A stretch of DNA of 64,000 nucleotides, from the NCBI GenBank assembly GCA_033807775.1, contig CM066317.1:36707870-36771869 (forward strand), given 5' to 3'. Shown here piece after piece: positions 28,301 through 37,618 of the stretch (positions are counted from its first letter, which is position 1; every line of letters begins with the position of its first letter). Origin of the DNA: Saussurea involucrata. Lineage: Eukaryota > Streptophyta > Magnoliopsida > Asterales > Asteraceae. Made by a program: the position numbers and the translations under genes. A model generated the notes under the pieces. It made no database searches and was not told the DNA's origin. It saw only the letters and a list, made by a program, of their open reading frames with translations.

Positions 28301-30045
28301 CAGTCATCTTGTACAACAGATGCACGTTTGAATGAGGCTTTTGTAATGTTCACCTCACCAGGACTTCCATCCAATCCTCGACACCCAACATTAGGCATGT
28401 CTATGAATGTTGTTTCAGGAGTACGAAATTCCTGATCTGTGCAAGTGTCAAAAGGAATTTCAGGCTCAATATGAATAGGACTGTGATATTCAGACTCAAT
28501 GTGTTGAAAAATAAGTTGAGATTTATCACCTCCCTCCAAATGAGTTTGGGATGGTTCCCCGGATTTGTGTGAAACAGTAGCATGTTGAAATGCTTCTGAG
28601 TGGGTATGGATGGGTTGTTCAAGATCCACCACTAGGTCCATGGTGTTTGTTTCAATATTGGACACCAAGAGATGTGAACCAATAGCATGTGTGGTTACCT
28701 GGTCAAGATTAGCTGGTTCAGAGGCATCTCTTTCTGTTTGAACCTCTGTTAACAATCTCTCATCCTCACCACTCTCATTCTGTTTTTCCTCACTGAGTCT
28801 AACCAAGCTCTCAGAATTTTCCCCCTCAAGTCTCTCAGAATGTTCACCCATCTGAACATCCTCCCCCTCTCTAATTCGACTAGACCCTTCACCTCTCTTC
28901 TCAGGTTGGTCCTCTTGGGTAGGGATTTGAGGTAATTCAATTCCCATAGAGGTGCAATAAGCTTTTAAAATCTCACTCTCCCTTGGAATATAGTTCCTAA
29001 GTGATTTTGGCAACAGTTTATGATTGGGATAATTTTCAAGTTTTGTTACTGAGGTCATCTTACCCAAATAAAATGTAGGACCATGCTCTTCATTTGTTCT
29101 TCTTGAGATTGTTCTGTTTTCCTGCATGGCATACCAAATAACAATTTGCCAGTACCTTATGTAGGGAATGTATGTCAGTGGAGCATCCTTTGTCTTCTTC
29201 TGAATTGCTTTCTGATTCTTCTCAAATGTATTCTTCATATCTTCCCAAAGTATTAAAGTATAGTCATAATGCCTATTCTTCACTAAACCTTGAAATATCT
29301 GAAGAATTTGTTTAGAACCTTGATCAGCAGAACTATTTTTCCCTGACAAACATTTATTTACCACATGAAAGAAGCAAGCCCAAATAGGTGGTAATTTGTT
29401 TCTTCTGAACAAACTGAGAGTCCTCAATCCTTCATTGTATCCCAACTTCATAAACTCTGCTATTAATTCCTCTGTTAGGGGTAAATCCTCAAAATCTGTT
29501 CTTCTTTGTACATCATCTTTCTCTGGTAGATTCAGCATCTCTCTTAGTGCAGAGATAGATAAGACAAATGTCACTCCTCCAATTTCAGACACAAACTTAT
29601 TATCTTCTAACCTAAGATATTTCCACCATTGTTGTATGTACTGAACAGGCACATTTTTACTTCTTGTAAACCATTTTCTGTACGGATGATGTTTGAATAA
29701 CTCCATGATAATTCTGTGTTCAGGCTTAAAACGACTTTCCTCAAACAATATAACACAGTTATTTTCAGATAATTTCAACCATTCACTCTCAGGAACAACT
29801 CTTTCCACTAGAATAGATCTATCTGACATAATAGAACCTGCAGCACTCTGATCATGTTCAATATTAACATTTACCTCATCCGCATTTCCTTCAGATTCAT
29901 CCATTTGTTCATCTTCTTCATCATTTCTTATTGCCCCTTCCTCTGCAACTCTATTTTGTACTTCATCATTTTCCGAATCAGATGAATCCATTATCGATTT
30001 TGTAGAATGTAGAGAAATTGGACCACTTCTTCGTATTTCAGACAT
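25369..30045 (-). CDS. Copia-2 ORF3, unknown function
   Basis: ATG at 30045 (MSEIRRSGPISLHS) opens 1,558 residues, far longer than usual third ORFs in copia elements. After an acidic Ser/Glu-rich start, residues about 80-330 hold a domain with VQYIQQWWKYL, ALREMLNLPE, FMKLGYNEG and a helical W-containing stretch. It parallels the N-terminal domain of copia-1 ORF3. Then come acidic, low-complexity and coiled-coil regions (EKVENLEKRMEDLNDEVSDL near 640), basic nuclear-localisation-like KRQR near 760, and a long, better-ordered C-terminal half. No signal peptide or membrane segment is evident. It lies downstream of pol, 832 bp after its stop. The function is unknown; a sequence-specific DNA- or RNA-binding role is a hypothesis only. 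Confidence 0.75.
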   Translation of the reverse strand: MSEIRRSGPISLHSTKSIMDSSDSENDEVQNRVAEEGAIRNDEEDEQMDESEGNADEVNVNIEHDQSAAGSIMSDRSILVERVVPESEWLKLSENNCVILFEESRFKPEHRIIMELFKHHPYRKWFTRSKNVPVQYIQQWWKYLRLEDNKFVSEIGGVTFVLSISALREMLNLPEKDDVQRRTDFEDLPLTEELIAEFMKLGYNEGLRTLSLFRRNKLPPIWACFFHVVNKCLSGKNSSADQGSKQILQIFQGLVKNRHYDYTLILWEDMKNTFEKNQKAIQKKTKDAPLTYIPYIRYWQIVIWYAMQENRTISRRTNEEHGPTFYLGKMTSVTKLENYPNHKLLPKSLRNYIPRESEILKAYCTSMGIELPQIPTQEDQPEKRGEGSSRIREGEDVQMGEHSERLEGENSESLVRLSEEKQNESGEDERLLTEVQTERDASEPANLDQVTTHAIGSHLLVSNIETNTMDLVVDLEQPIHTHSEAFQHATVSHKSGEPSQTHLEGGDKSQLIFQHIESEYHSPIHIEPEIPFDTCTDQEFRTPETTFIDMPNVGCRGLDGSPGEVNITKASFKRASVVQDDCVLSTGHELSGHMKTGPSVGSGSLLETSEFEKIQKQNKEMGEKVENLEKRMEDLNDEVSDLKVVLEKKLISVETKVDDVKKSLDSHKKEIMDIMSGFQKDMLKQMQGMQESILKALSVSLASTSKPLDPVPIAEAEPEVAFNQNLKRKFDDNDPHNHQKGEKRQRLSSDDDIGIEDFEIADMHLANTKSTEDQTQENLKEMIQIVQLDSSDTEEMELGSIDSNESDKTEELNLDTEMEGNSDETVAIEESDLRIEEIVESTVVNRCTDIVVYNSERAMESESEERRLNEELIRRMHNEVVRALSVQKIHKGIKVIRPIDLMGEEDRTVDYTQDFKDDFRFNFCDELNTEEEYVKVKDFFMPSEYVFRKPIEIPKIKLQRLEEPVCDFILELSDVPLARQFHDDIFPEEIYDNLYYTEGEYELLESNIDGFMDDRAQMVYSEASNMFRVPDSKLHIQKRIEKVLMFQQDEFNGLMFVRMETLKERNTKVSMSTFDFHRLTLDDQIFLVKFFASTEEALIEIECRRLLGIYVRNTYLYDFQLAIEERKEKCNLSSPTKKTEVDLHVKGFVNEGMETEGFTYMVHERLELFRLKELVKYSDATLNWLLIRMEVSMDTEKESLKERCINCVKRRLDFRRKIRNSSEWLLSEVNPKKILHNDFVFPAEYEVNEILSDEAEEVQDTTPQNVQITNIDQAEQSEPKEDEIFIDLNGYFLEFDLPEFFKPKEVQFLDVYYDRSKETQIWLAEKSRCLGKTKQAVYSDFLITGIRELKVKKFRKMEYLSFEVLREDGKVYYFTDADFEKLSVVDFYRLHSFLCFKESSKDRNERKARSVVIEAMFYILRWHCYTDFQIALYLQKSCVYLANPNTDHEQKKMLKTGSVHRYPELGVFLKNKSGKIFFRAKETAKYCSGTLRIIKHNLEKKMLKVKEANMIQEVINQQVEIIQEIIDKIDKRLNLRNVLLQKIVPALKELDDAKFKFI

Positions 30046-30877
30046 GATTTAAGAAGAAAACAGATTCAAAGAACTCTGGATTTGATTCGTATCTCACGTT
30101 TCGCTCTGGAATTTGAAAGAACTTTGAAATAGGGATTTTAAGACCTATTTAAAATCCGCGAAGTTGAAAGGTTTAACGGAAAAGCGAAATCAATGTTATA
30201 ACGGAGTCAACACACGTGAAATACCACAAAGGATTTAAATGAAATACGTGGCATTGTCAAACAAATATGAAGCTGACACGTGTTAGTGGATAGAATTTTG
30301 ACTCAAGTCAAAGATCTGAATAACACGCGCAGATGTTCTGATTCCATGACTCAGAAGAATTTTGCCTTGTAACCAAAATGTCTTTTAAAATCAACTTCTG
30401 ACCAATATAAAACATTTTGATTATTCAGAAGAGGTTTGAACAGATAAGAAATGAAAACAAATCTTTTAAGCATCACAAAATGATTTCCAAAAGAATTTTG
30501 ATGCTCCCCCTTGACTTGAGCATGCATTTGAGTATTAATGATACATAAAGATGAGATAACAAGATAATCGAAGAAGCATAATCCATACAGTTGAAGTTAT
30601 TTGTATTTCTCAAAAATAAATTTTTGAAAGTTAGATTGCTGAAGTATTGACTCAGAATTTCTGACCTTAAGATTCAGAGGTTCTGATCTCAAGACTCAGA
30701 AGTTCTGAACTCAAGACTCAGAAGTTCTGAACTCAAGATTCAGAATTTCCGAACTTAAGACTCAGAAGTTCTGAACTCAAGACTCAGAAGTTCTGAACTC
30801 AAGACTCAGAAGTTCTGAATACACTACTCAGACAACTTCACTTAGAAAAATTTAGCATTTTTAAGAAAAAAATATTT
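30046..30877 (-). promoter_or_regulatory. Copia-2 pol-ORF3 spacer: word array plus TATA-like box
   Basis: 30648-30832 holds about eight units of roughly 22 bp built on ACTCAGAAGTTCTGAACTCA. Closer to ORF3, GGATTTTAAATAGG on the minus strand (about 30147-30160) is a weak TATA-like box some 100 bp before the ATG. Position and layout match the corresponding spacer in copia-1. The remainder is AT-rich without a gene. Confidence 0.55.
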
Positions 30878-33800
30878 TCAACTAGGCAGATTAAGCATTC
30901 CTATTTTACATATGAGAAAAGAAAACCTTTTGTGATCAAGAGGCTTTGTGAACAAGTCAGCCAATTGATACTTTGTATGCACAAAGTGCATCTCTATAGT
31001 TCCTTTTTCCACATAGTCCTTTATAAAATGATACCTCACGTCTATATGCTTAGTCTTCGAATGTTGAACAGGGTTCTGAGTAATAGCAATTGCACTTTCT
31101 GAGTCACAATAGATGGGAATCTTATTAAGCTGATATCCATAGTCCATGAGTTGTGTTCTCATCCACAATGTTTGAGAGCATGAAGCAGCAGCAGCAACAT
31201 ACTCTGCTTCAGCAGTTGAAGTGGATACACAATTCTGTTTCTTTGATGCCCAACTCACTATTTTATCTCCCAAAAAGTGACAAGCACCAGATGTACTCTT
31301 TCTGTCCAACCTACTTCCTGCATGATCAGCATCAGTGAAAGCAGTCAATTTGAAGTCAGTTTCTTTTGGATACCATAGACCTAGATCAGGTGTTCCTTTG
31401 AGATATCTTAAAATCCTTTTGACAGCCAACATATGTGATTCTTTCGGGTTAGATTGAAATCTAGCACAGAAACAGGTAGAAAACATGATATCTGGTCTAC
31501 TTGCAGTCAAATAAAGTAATGATCCAATCATGCCTCTATAAAGTTTGATATCTGCTGAAACACCTTTGAGATCAGCATCTAACTTTATGTTAGTTGCCAT
31601 AGGTGTTCTCATAGAAGCACAATCAGACATTTTGAACTTTTTCAGAATATCTCTGACATATTTTCCTTGATTTATGAAAATACCTTTTGGTAGTTGTTTG
31701 ACTTGAAGACCAAGGAAAAAATTCAGTTCACCCATCATGCTCATTTCAAATTCAGATGACATGACTTTTGAAAAATTATCACATAATTCTGGACTGGTAG
31801 AACCAAATATTATGTCATCAACATAAATCTGAATCAGAATCAAATCATTACCCTGTTTCTTTAAAAACAAAGTTGTGTCAATCTTACCTTTCTTGAATCC
31901 TGAACCTAACAGGTGTTTAGTAAGAGTGTCATACCAGGCTCGTGGTGCTTGTTTTAGACCATATAAAGCTTTGTCTAAAATATAAACATGATCAGGGAAT
32001 TCTGGATCAACAAAACCTTCAGGTTGATGGACATACACCTCTTCATTAAGTTTGCCATTTAGAAAGGCTGATTTGACATCCATTTGATATACCTTGAAGT
32101 TTTTATGTGCAGCATAGGCTAAAAATATTCTGATTGCCTCTATTCTTGCCACTGGTGCAAATGTCTCATCATAATCAATTCCCTCTTGTTGACAGTATCC
32201 CTTAGCAACCAATCTTGCCTTGTTTCTGATGACAACACCTGATTCATCCTTTTTGTTTCTGAACACCCATTTAGTTCCAATTATAGATTTACCTTCAGGC
32301 TTTGGAATGAGTCTCCAAACTTTATTTCTTTCAAATTGAAGCAATTCCTCTTGCATTGCTGAAATCCAGTCTGGATCCTCTAGGGCTTCATTAGCTTTCT
32401 TTGGTTCAATTACACTTAAGAAACCAGCAAACATTACTTCATTTGCTGTAGCTGATCTTGTCTTTACTCCTGCTGATGGATCACCTATTACTTGATGAAT
32501 AGGGTGATTTTTAGTCCATTTGTTAGCACTAGGGAGTACATCAATCTCTGAATAATTGTTGTTTGCATCATTCTCATCAATGATTGCTCGTAATTCTGAA
32601 CTGTCACCTTGTTCTGACGTATGAGTAGGAGTTGCATCCAAGTTTGAGTTCTGATTAATGAAGTCAGAGTTCTGATTGACTTGTTCAGAGTTCTGAGTAC
32701 AAGAATCAGAATTCTGATTACAAGGTTCAGAGTTTTCACCACTTGTATTTATTAGATTTGGGCACTCCTCTGATGGACCTTTGTCAGAAATTACAGTTGA
32801 TTGAACTATTTCTGGAGTCTTATTTTTCATCTCTTTGACCATCTTTGGGTTTTCATATTCTGCATAAGAATCAGAAATTAGTTCACTAAAAGCATCCTTA
32901 AACAGTAAATTGAGTTCTGAACAAATAGGATTAGAATTTGTATCAGAAGTCATTTTTGTCTTGTTCAGCATGAGTTCTGAACTGTCTTGTTCAGAAGTCC
33001 GCATTCTGGCTTCATCAAAAGTTACATTTATGCTCTCCATCATCCTCTTGGTTCTTCTATTGTAGATTCTGAATGCTTTGGAAGTTAAAGAATAACCCAC
33101 AAAGTATCCTTCATCTGCCTTTTTATCGAATTTGGCAAGATTTTCTCTGTCTCTGAGAACGTAGCATCTGCAACCAAAAATATGAAAGAATTTGATTAAT
33201 GGTTTTCTTTTATTTATCAGTTCATAAGCAGTCTTATTTAATCTCTTATTGATTAAAGTTCTATTTTGTGTAAAACAAGCAGTTGCAATTGCTTCAGCCC
33301 ATAGGAAAGTAGGAAGATTTGCATAAGCCAACATTGTTCTCGCAGCCTCAACTAGAGTTCTATTCTTCCTTTCAACAACACCATTTTGTTGAGGAGTTCT
33401 GACAGCAGAAAAATTGTGAGAAATCCCAGAACTTTCTAGAAAATTCTGAAGAGTCTCATTTCTGAACTCCGTTCCATTATCACTTCTGATTTTCTGAACT
33501 TGAAGTTGTAAGAGAACTTGAATCCTTTTGATAAAATTTATCAATGTAGTAGCAGCTTCTGACTTAGCTCTTAGGAACTCAACCCACGTGTATCTGGATA
33601 ATTCATCAACAATCACAAGCATATATTTCTTTCCTCCCATCGACTGAACTGAAATTGGACCACAAAGATCAGTATGAATCATTTCTAATGGTGCTTTGCA
33701 AGATGAGTCCATTTTTAATTTGTGAGAACTCTTTTTCATCTTGCCCATTTCACAAGCTGAGCATAATGATTCTTTTTCAAATTTAAGCTTTGGTAAGCCT

Positions 33801-34279
33801 TTAACCAAATGTTTTGCAACAAGATTATTAAGATCTTTGAAATTCAGATGAGAACATCTTCTGTGCCAAAGCCAGCATTCATTTGCAGTTGATTTTGATA
33901 AAAGACAAACTGTATTTAATGTTTTCAATTTTGAAAAATTAACTACAAATAAGTCCATATGTCTTTTGGCCCAGAAGACTTTGACATCATTTTCAGTTAG
34001 AATCATGCAACCTGTTATTTGAAACTTAATTTGACAAAGACTGTCTAAAAACTGACTTATGCTGAAAAGATTGTGTTGTAATCCTTCAACATAGAAAACC
34101 TTTTGGATAGTTAGATCCCCTTTAGTTAAATCCCCATAACCTTTGACTTGACCTTTGCTATTGTTTCCAAAATTTACTGCTCCTCCAGCCTTTTCTGTGA
34201 AGTTTGATAGAAAAGACTTCTGACCTGTCATGTGTCTTGAAGCTCCTGAATCTAAAAACCACACATGACAGCCCTGCAA
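30878..34279 (-). CDS. pol: Copia-2 pol polyprotein, intact
   Basis: About 1,133 residues in the -1 frame relative to gag, without an ATG at the start. Order: protease LDSGASRHMTG; GAG-pre-integrase HRRCSHLNFKDL with CSACEMGK; integrase core with IHTDLCGP, RSDNGTEF and TPQQNGVVERKNRTL, so all three catalytic acids are present; reverse transcriptase with FAPVARIEAIR, MDVKSAFLNG and YVDDIIFGS; RNase H with SRPDIMFST, TDADHAGS and STAEAEYVAAA, ending LADLFTKPL. The linker after integrase contains Asn/Gln/Ser repeats (QNSD, QNSE) encoded by the reiterated word at 32600-32740. Confidence 0.96.
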   Translation of the reverse strand: MQGCHVWFLDSGASRHMTGQKSFLSNFTEKAGGAVNFGNNSKGQVKGYGDLTKGDLTIQKVFYVEGLQHNLFSISQFLDSLCQIKFQITGCMILTENDVKVFWAKRHMDLFVVNFSKLKTLNTVCLLSKSTANECWLWHRRCSHLNFKDLNNLVAKHLVKGLPKLKFEKESLCSACEMGKMKKSSHKLKMDSSCKAPLEMIHTDLCGPISVQSMGGKKYMLVIVDELSRYTWVEFLRAKSEAATTLINFIKRIQVLLQLQVQKIRSDNGTEFRNETLQNFLESSGISHNFSAVRTPQQNGVVERKNRTLVEAARTMLAYANLPTFLWAEAIATACFTQNRTLINKRLNKTAYELINKRKPLIKFFHIFGCRCYVLRDRENLAKFDKKADEGYFVGYSLTSKAFRIYNRRTKRMMESINVTFDEARMRTSEQDSSELMLNKTKMTSDTNSNPICSELNLLFKDAFSELISDSYAEYENPKMVKEMKNKTPEIVQSTVISDKGPSEECPNLINTSGENSEPCNQNSDSCTQNSEQVNQNSDFINQNSNLDATPTHTSEQGDSSELRAIIDENDANNNYSEIDVLPSANKWTKNHPIHQVIGDPSAGVKTRSATANEVMFAGFLSVIEPKKANEALEDPDWISAMQEELLQFERNKVWRLIPKPEGKSIIGTKWVFRNKKDESGVVIRNKARLVAKGYCQQEGIDYDETFAPVARIEAIRIFLAYAAHKNFKVYQMDVKSAFLNGKLNEEVYVHQPEGFVDPEFPDHVYILDKALYGLKQAPRAWYDTLTKHLLGSGFKKGKIDTTLFLKKQGNDLILIQIYVDDIIFGSTSPELCDNFSKVMSSEFEMSMMGELNFFLGLQVKQLPKGIFINQGKYVRDILKKFKMSDCASMRTPMATNIKLDADLKGVSADIKLYRGMIGSLLYLTASRPDIMFSTCFCARFQSNPKESHMLAVKRILRYLKGTPDLGLWYPKETDFKLTAFTDADHAGSRLDRKSTSGACHFLGDKIVSWASKKQNCVSTSTAEAEYVAAAASCSQTLWMRTQLMDYGYQLNKIPIYCDSESAIAITQNPVQHSKTKHIDVRYHFIKDYVEKGTIEMHFVHTKYQLADLFTKPLDHKRFSFLICKIGMLNLPS

Positions 34280-34293
34280 AAAGATCAGTTAGG
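34268..34293 (-). promoter_or_regulatory. Copia-2 gag/pol junction
   Basis: The minus strand reads CCTAACTGATCTTTTTGCAG then GGC, with the gag stop TGA inside CTAACTGAT and pol open from the TTG just after it. It has the form of a branch point, pyrimidine tract and 3' splice site, and matches the copia-1 junction. Confidence 0.6.
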
Positions 34294-37200
34294 TTTAGGT
34301 ACCCATTTTGGAATGGGTCCATCTTTGTTAGCTTTGTCATTGGATTTAACATCAGTACCTTTTACTCTCCACTCAAAATCTTTCTTCAAACACCACTTTC
34401 CTTGAACTTTTATGAAGTCAGAACATTTTCTGCTTACAAGTTTGTTCAAATTCTTTTTGAGAGTTGTAACTTTTGGTTTTGCTATGTTTTCAACTTTCTT
34501 TTCTTTTATCTTTTCTTTCTTCTGAGTCTGAGGAACAAAAAATTTCTTCTTTTCTGTATTTTGAGAAACAGAAACTTTCTGAATATCTTTTCTTATGTAT
34601 GAAACAGAAGTTATTTTGACTTGACATTTGTGAGAATATTGGAATGAATCATTTTTACATCTAACACAAACAAGATTTTTCTTTGCAAGTGACAATAAAT
34701 CTGAAACATAGATCATTTCATTTTTATTTATACTGTTCAGAGTACAATTGCCCTTATTACAAGAATTTCTAGCGTTTAGTTCAGAAGTAGATTTCATTCT
34801 AAGCTTCTCAAGTTCCCTTTTCAGATCGTTCAACTTTGCAAGATCATCTTTCCTTTTGCTTTCTTCTTTTTCTGAAAAATTCAAGTTCTTTTTGTTAGAA
34901 GAATTAGATGATTCACCTTTTTCATATGTACTTGATTCATTAAAGAATTTATCATTTTCTCTTGAAGCATTAATTTTAAAAAGATCATACTCAGTCTTCA
35001 GTTTTTCAAGCTCTGTTATTTTCTGAATAAAAATATTCTTTTCTTTCAAAGCTTCTTCAAGTTTAATATCCACCTCACAGAAATCATTTTCAAGTTCATC
35101 ATAAGTTTTCCTTAAATCCTCAAGTTCTTGACTCACAAGATTAAATCTCTTTTCAAGTTGCAAAAATTCATCTGATTTTGTTTCAGAAAATCCAGTTGAA
35201 TCAGACTTCTGACTACCTGAGTCAGAGTTCTGATTTACAGACTCAGATGTCTGATCTTTAGACTCAGAATTCTGACTACAAAGTTCAGAATCCTGACTAG
35301 AAGTTTCAGACTTCTGATTGACTGTTTCAGAATTTTTACTTGTATCAAATATGCTCTCAATGTCATGATATGAAAAACTTGGTTGTTTATTTTTGTAGCT
35401 GACATTTAAGGAATCATACTTGAATTTAGTATCATTGTATCTTGGCTTTTCATCTGTTGGTTTAGAAACTTCTTTCTTAACCTTTTCTTCTGAACCAACT
35501 GACTTTTCTGTTTTAGACTCAGAAATTGTCTCATCTGACTTTTTAGAGTTTGGTCTTTGCAAATTGTCAGAACTTGTTATAGAACTAGCAGGTCTTATGA
35601 AAACTTCAACAATTTCTGGGATTTTTGGCTTAGAAACTTGAAGTATTGGAGCTCTTTTTAAAATGACATTTTCTTCCAATCCCAATCCCTTCTTTGGATT
35701 GTAAAATCTTGTATCTTTAACATTGCTTAATAAAAGATTTAATGTTTGCTGAGTTTGACCTCTTTTCAAATTCAAATCTTCCAATTCTTTGATTTTGGAG
35801 TATAAATTCTTTCTTTCTTCAAATAACATATCAAATTTTATTTGTAAATCACCTTTTTCATCCTTTATTTTTGAAAACTCAACTTTTAGTTCAGAAAGCC
35901 TTTTCATCAATTCAGAATTTTCATCTTTAACTTTCTGTTTCTCAGCCTCAGATTCTTCATATTGTTCGTTTATTACTTCTTTTTCAATTCTGAATTTGTT
36001 AACCAAAGTTCTTTCTCCTTTTATCTGTTTTCTTAGGTTAGCAAATTCAGTTTTCATTTCACCAATCTGTGTCATTAACTCTATTTCAAGTGAAGAATGT
36101 ACCTCAGCAGATGACTCAGAATCAGCATCTTCAAAATCAGAATCATCCTCATTCCTCATTTTTGCCATATAGCTTCGCATCTGTGGAAAGTTGATATGAT
36201 CATCTTCATCAGAAGTGTAGTACAGCCAATTCTCCTGTTCAGCCAATAGCGCACTCTCGTCATCTCTCTTCTTTGCAAGCTGAGCCTTCTTCGTGTAGTA
36301 TTCATAATCTTTCACAACTTTAACTCTGCAATCCTTGGCATAATGGCCAGATTTTCCACACTTGAAACACAGATTCTTTTCTTTTCTCTCTTCCTTCTCT
36401 TCCTTGTTTTCTTCACTTCTCTCTATTCTCTTTTCAATCTTATTTTCTTCTCTGTCATCTTTCTTCTTATAATCTGAACTTCCAGCTCTCTTATAATTTC
36501 CTTGAAATCTGCCCTTCCCATACCTTTTGTTGAAAGTATTTGTCAGCAAAGCTAGCTTTTCAGCCATTATCTTGATATCTTCATCATCTTCTGATCCTTC
36601 TTCTTTGTCAGATTCCTCCAGACTCGGTATTTCTGATAGATATGCAGTCTTTTTGGGTGCTTTGATTGCTTTGGACTTTGATAAGAACGCTAACTGATCA
36701 GCAACATTTTTCTTTTCTTCCACAACTAACTTGACAGAGTCTTCATGTTGATTAAGAACACAGAATAAATCATTTAAGTCTTCTTCACACATATCCTTGT
36801 TCATTTGCAGACTTATGGCAAATGATGACCATTCTGAATTTAGACTGTTCAGAAATTTGTAATTTATTTCTGATTTTGTTTTCTTCAGTCCATTTCTTCT
36901 CAAGTCATTTAGAATAGTGCAAAATTTACTGTATGTCTGTGTCAAACTTTCTGACTCTTTTGCTTTGAACCTTTCATAAGCATTTATGCTTTGATTTAAC
37001 TTTGCCTGAATAGATCTCACAGTTCCTAACATTTGCCTTTCCAATTCGTCCCACATTTCTTTAGCTGATGATCCACTGTCAATCCTGTTAAGAACCTCAT
37101 TCGGGACAGCCAAAGTCATCAAAGTAATTGCTCTTTTGTCAATAGCATGCCTATTTTTCTGTTCAGCAGTGTATTGGGAATAATTCTTCTTTACTCTGGT

Positions 37201-37410
37201 TGCTGGAATTTCTGGAGTTGTCTCTGTAGCAGGGGTTGCGGCGACATCGATATATACTTCGATTGGACCTTCTCGTATAGAAATCATAAGATTTTCATCG
37301 ATGTTGTCAAGGAATTGGATCATACGAGTTTTCCATTGCTGATACTCTTCTGGTATAAGAACAGGCGGTTTGGTTTCGGATCCCATGGCTAGATATTCTT
37401 TAGAAGACAT
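34285..37410 (-). CDS. gag: Copia-2 gag polyprotein
   Basis: ATG at 37410 (MSSKEYLAMGSETKPPVL) gives 1,041 residues; the frame opens 18 bases earlier but only from TTG. The N-terminal third has the plant copia gag pattern: W..RM..FLD, EMWDELERQMLG and YSKFCTILNDLRRNG. One zinc knuckle, CFKCGKSGHYAKDC, lies near residue 350. The remainder is long coiled coil (residues about 440-560 and 770-850). Between them is an Asn/Gln/Ser region encoded by the TCAGAATTCTGA-like word at 35170-35340. A Cys-rich stretch CVRCKNDSFQYSHKC lies near 940. It ends WVPKPN, which is where copia-1 has its early TAG. Confidence 0.9.
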   Translation of the reverse strand: MSSKEYLAMGSETKPPVLIPEEYQQWKTRMIQFLDNIDENLMISIREGPIEVYIDVAATPATETTPEIPATRVKKNYSQYTAEQKNRHAIDKRAITLMTLAVPNEVLNRIDSGSSAKEMWDELERQMLGTVRSIQAKLNQSINAYERFKAKESESLTQTYSKFCTILNDLRRNGLKKTKSEINYKFLNSLNSEWSSFAISLQMNKDMCEEDLNDLFCVLNQHEDSVKLVVEEKKNVADQLAFLSKSKAIKAPKKTAYLSEIPSLEESDKEEGSEDDEDIKIMAEKLALLTNTFNKRYGKGRFQGNYKRAGSSDYKKKDDREENKIEKRIERSEENKEEKEERKEKNLCFKCGKSGHYAKDCRVKVVKDYEYYTKKAQLAKKRDDESALLAEQENWLYYTSDEDDHINFPQMRSYMAKMRNEDDSDFEDADSESSAEVHSSLEIELMTQIGEMKTEFANLRKQIKGERTLVNKFRIEKEVINEQYEESEAEKQKVKDENSELMKRLSELKVEFSKIKDEKGDLQIKFDMLFEERKNLYSKIKELEDLNLKRGQTQQTLNLLLSNVKDTRFYNPKKGLGLEENVILKRAPILQVSKPKIPEIVEVFIRPASSITSSDNLQRPNSKKSDETISESKTEKSVGSEEKVKKEVSKPTDEKPRYNDTKFKYDSLNVSYKNKQPSFSYHDIESIFDTSKNSETVNQKSETSSQDSELCSQNSESKDQTSESVNQNSDSGSQKSDSTGFSETKSDEFLQLEKRFNLVSQELEDLRKTYDELENDFCEVDIKLEEALKEKNIFIQKITELEKLKTEYDLFKINASRENDKFFNESSTYEKGESSNSSNKKNLNFSEKEESKRKDDLAKLNDLKRELEKLRMKSTSELNARNSCNKGNCTLNSINKNEMIYVSDLLSLAKKNLVCVRCKNDSFQYSHKCQVKITSVSYIRKDIQKVSVSQNTEKKKFFVPQTQKKEKIKEKKVENIAKPKVTTLKKNLNKLVSRKCSDFIKVQGKWCLKKDFEWRVKGTDVKSNDKANKDGPIPKWVPKPN

Positions 37411-37604
37411 GATTGTAAGAAAATTCAACAGAAAGACAAATTCGATTTTCTTGATCGAAAAGTAGCAGGTAATTCAAGAATTGCTAAGAATTCAAGAACT
37501 AGCCCTAGCAGCGGAATCGAATTTTGAATGAATCAAGAAATCTTCAAGAAATTGATCAATCGATCTTCGCAATCACAATCTTGAACGAATTTGTTTGTTG
37601 ATTG

Positions 37605-37616
37605 GCTCTGATACCA
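37605..37616 (-). promoter_or_regulatory. Copia-2 primer-binding site
   Basis: TGGTATCAGAGC on the minus strand, two bases after the 5' LTR: initiator tRNA-Met type. Confidence 0.95.
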
Positions 37617-37618
37617 AT

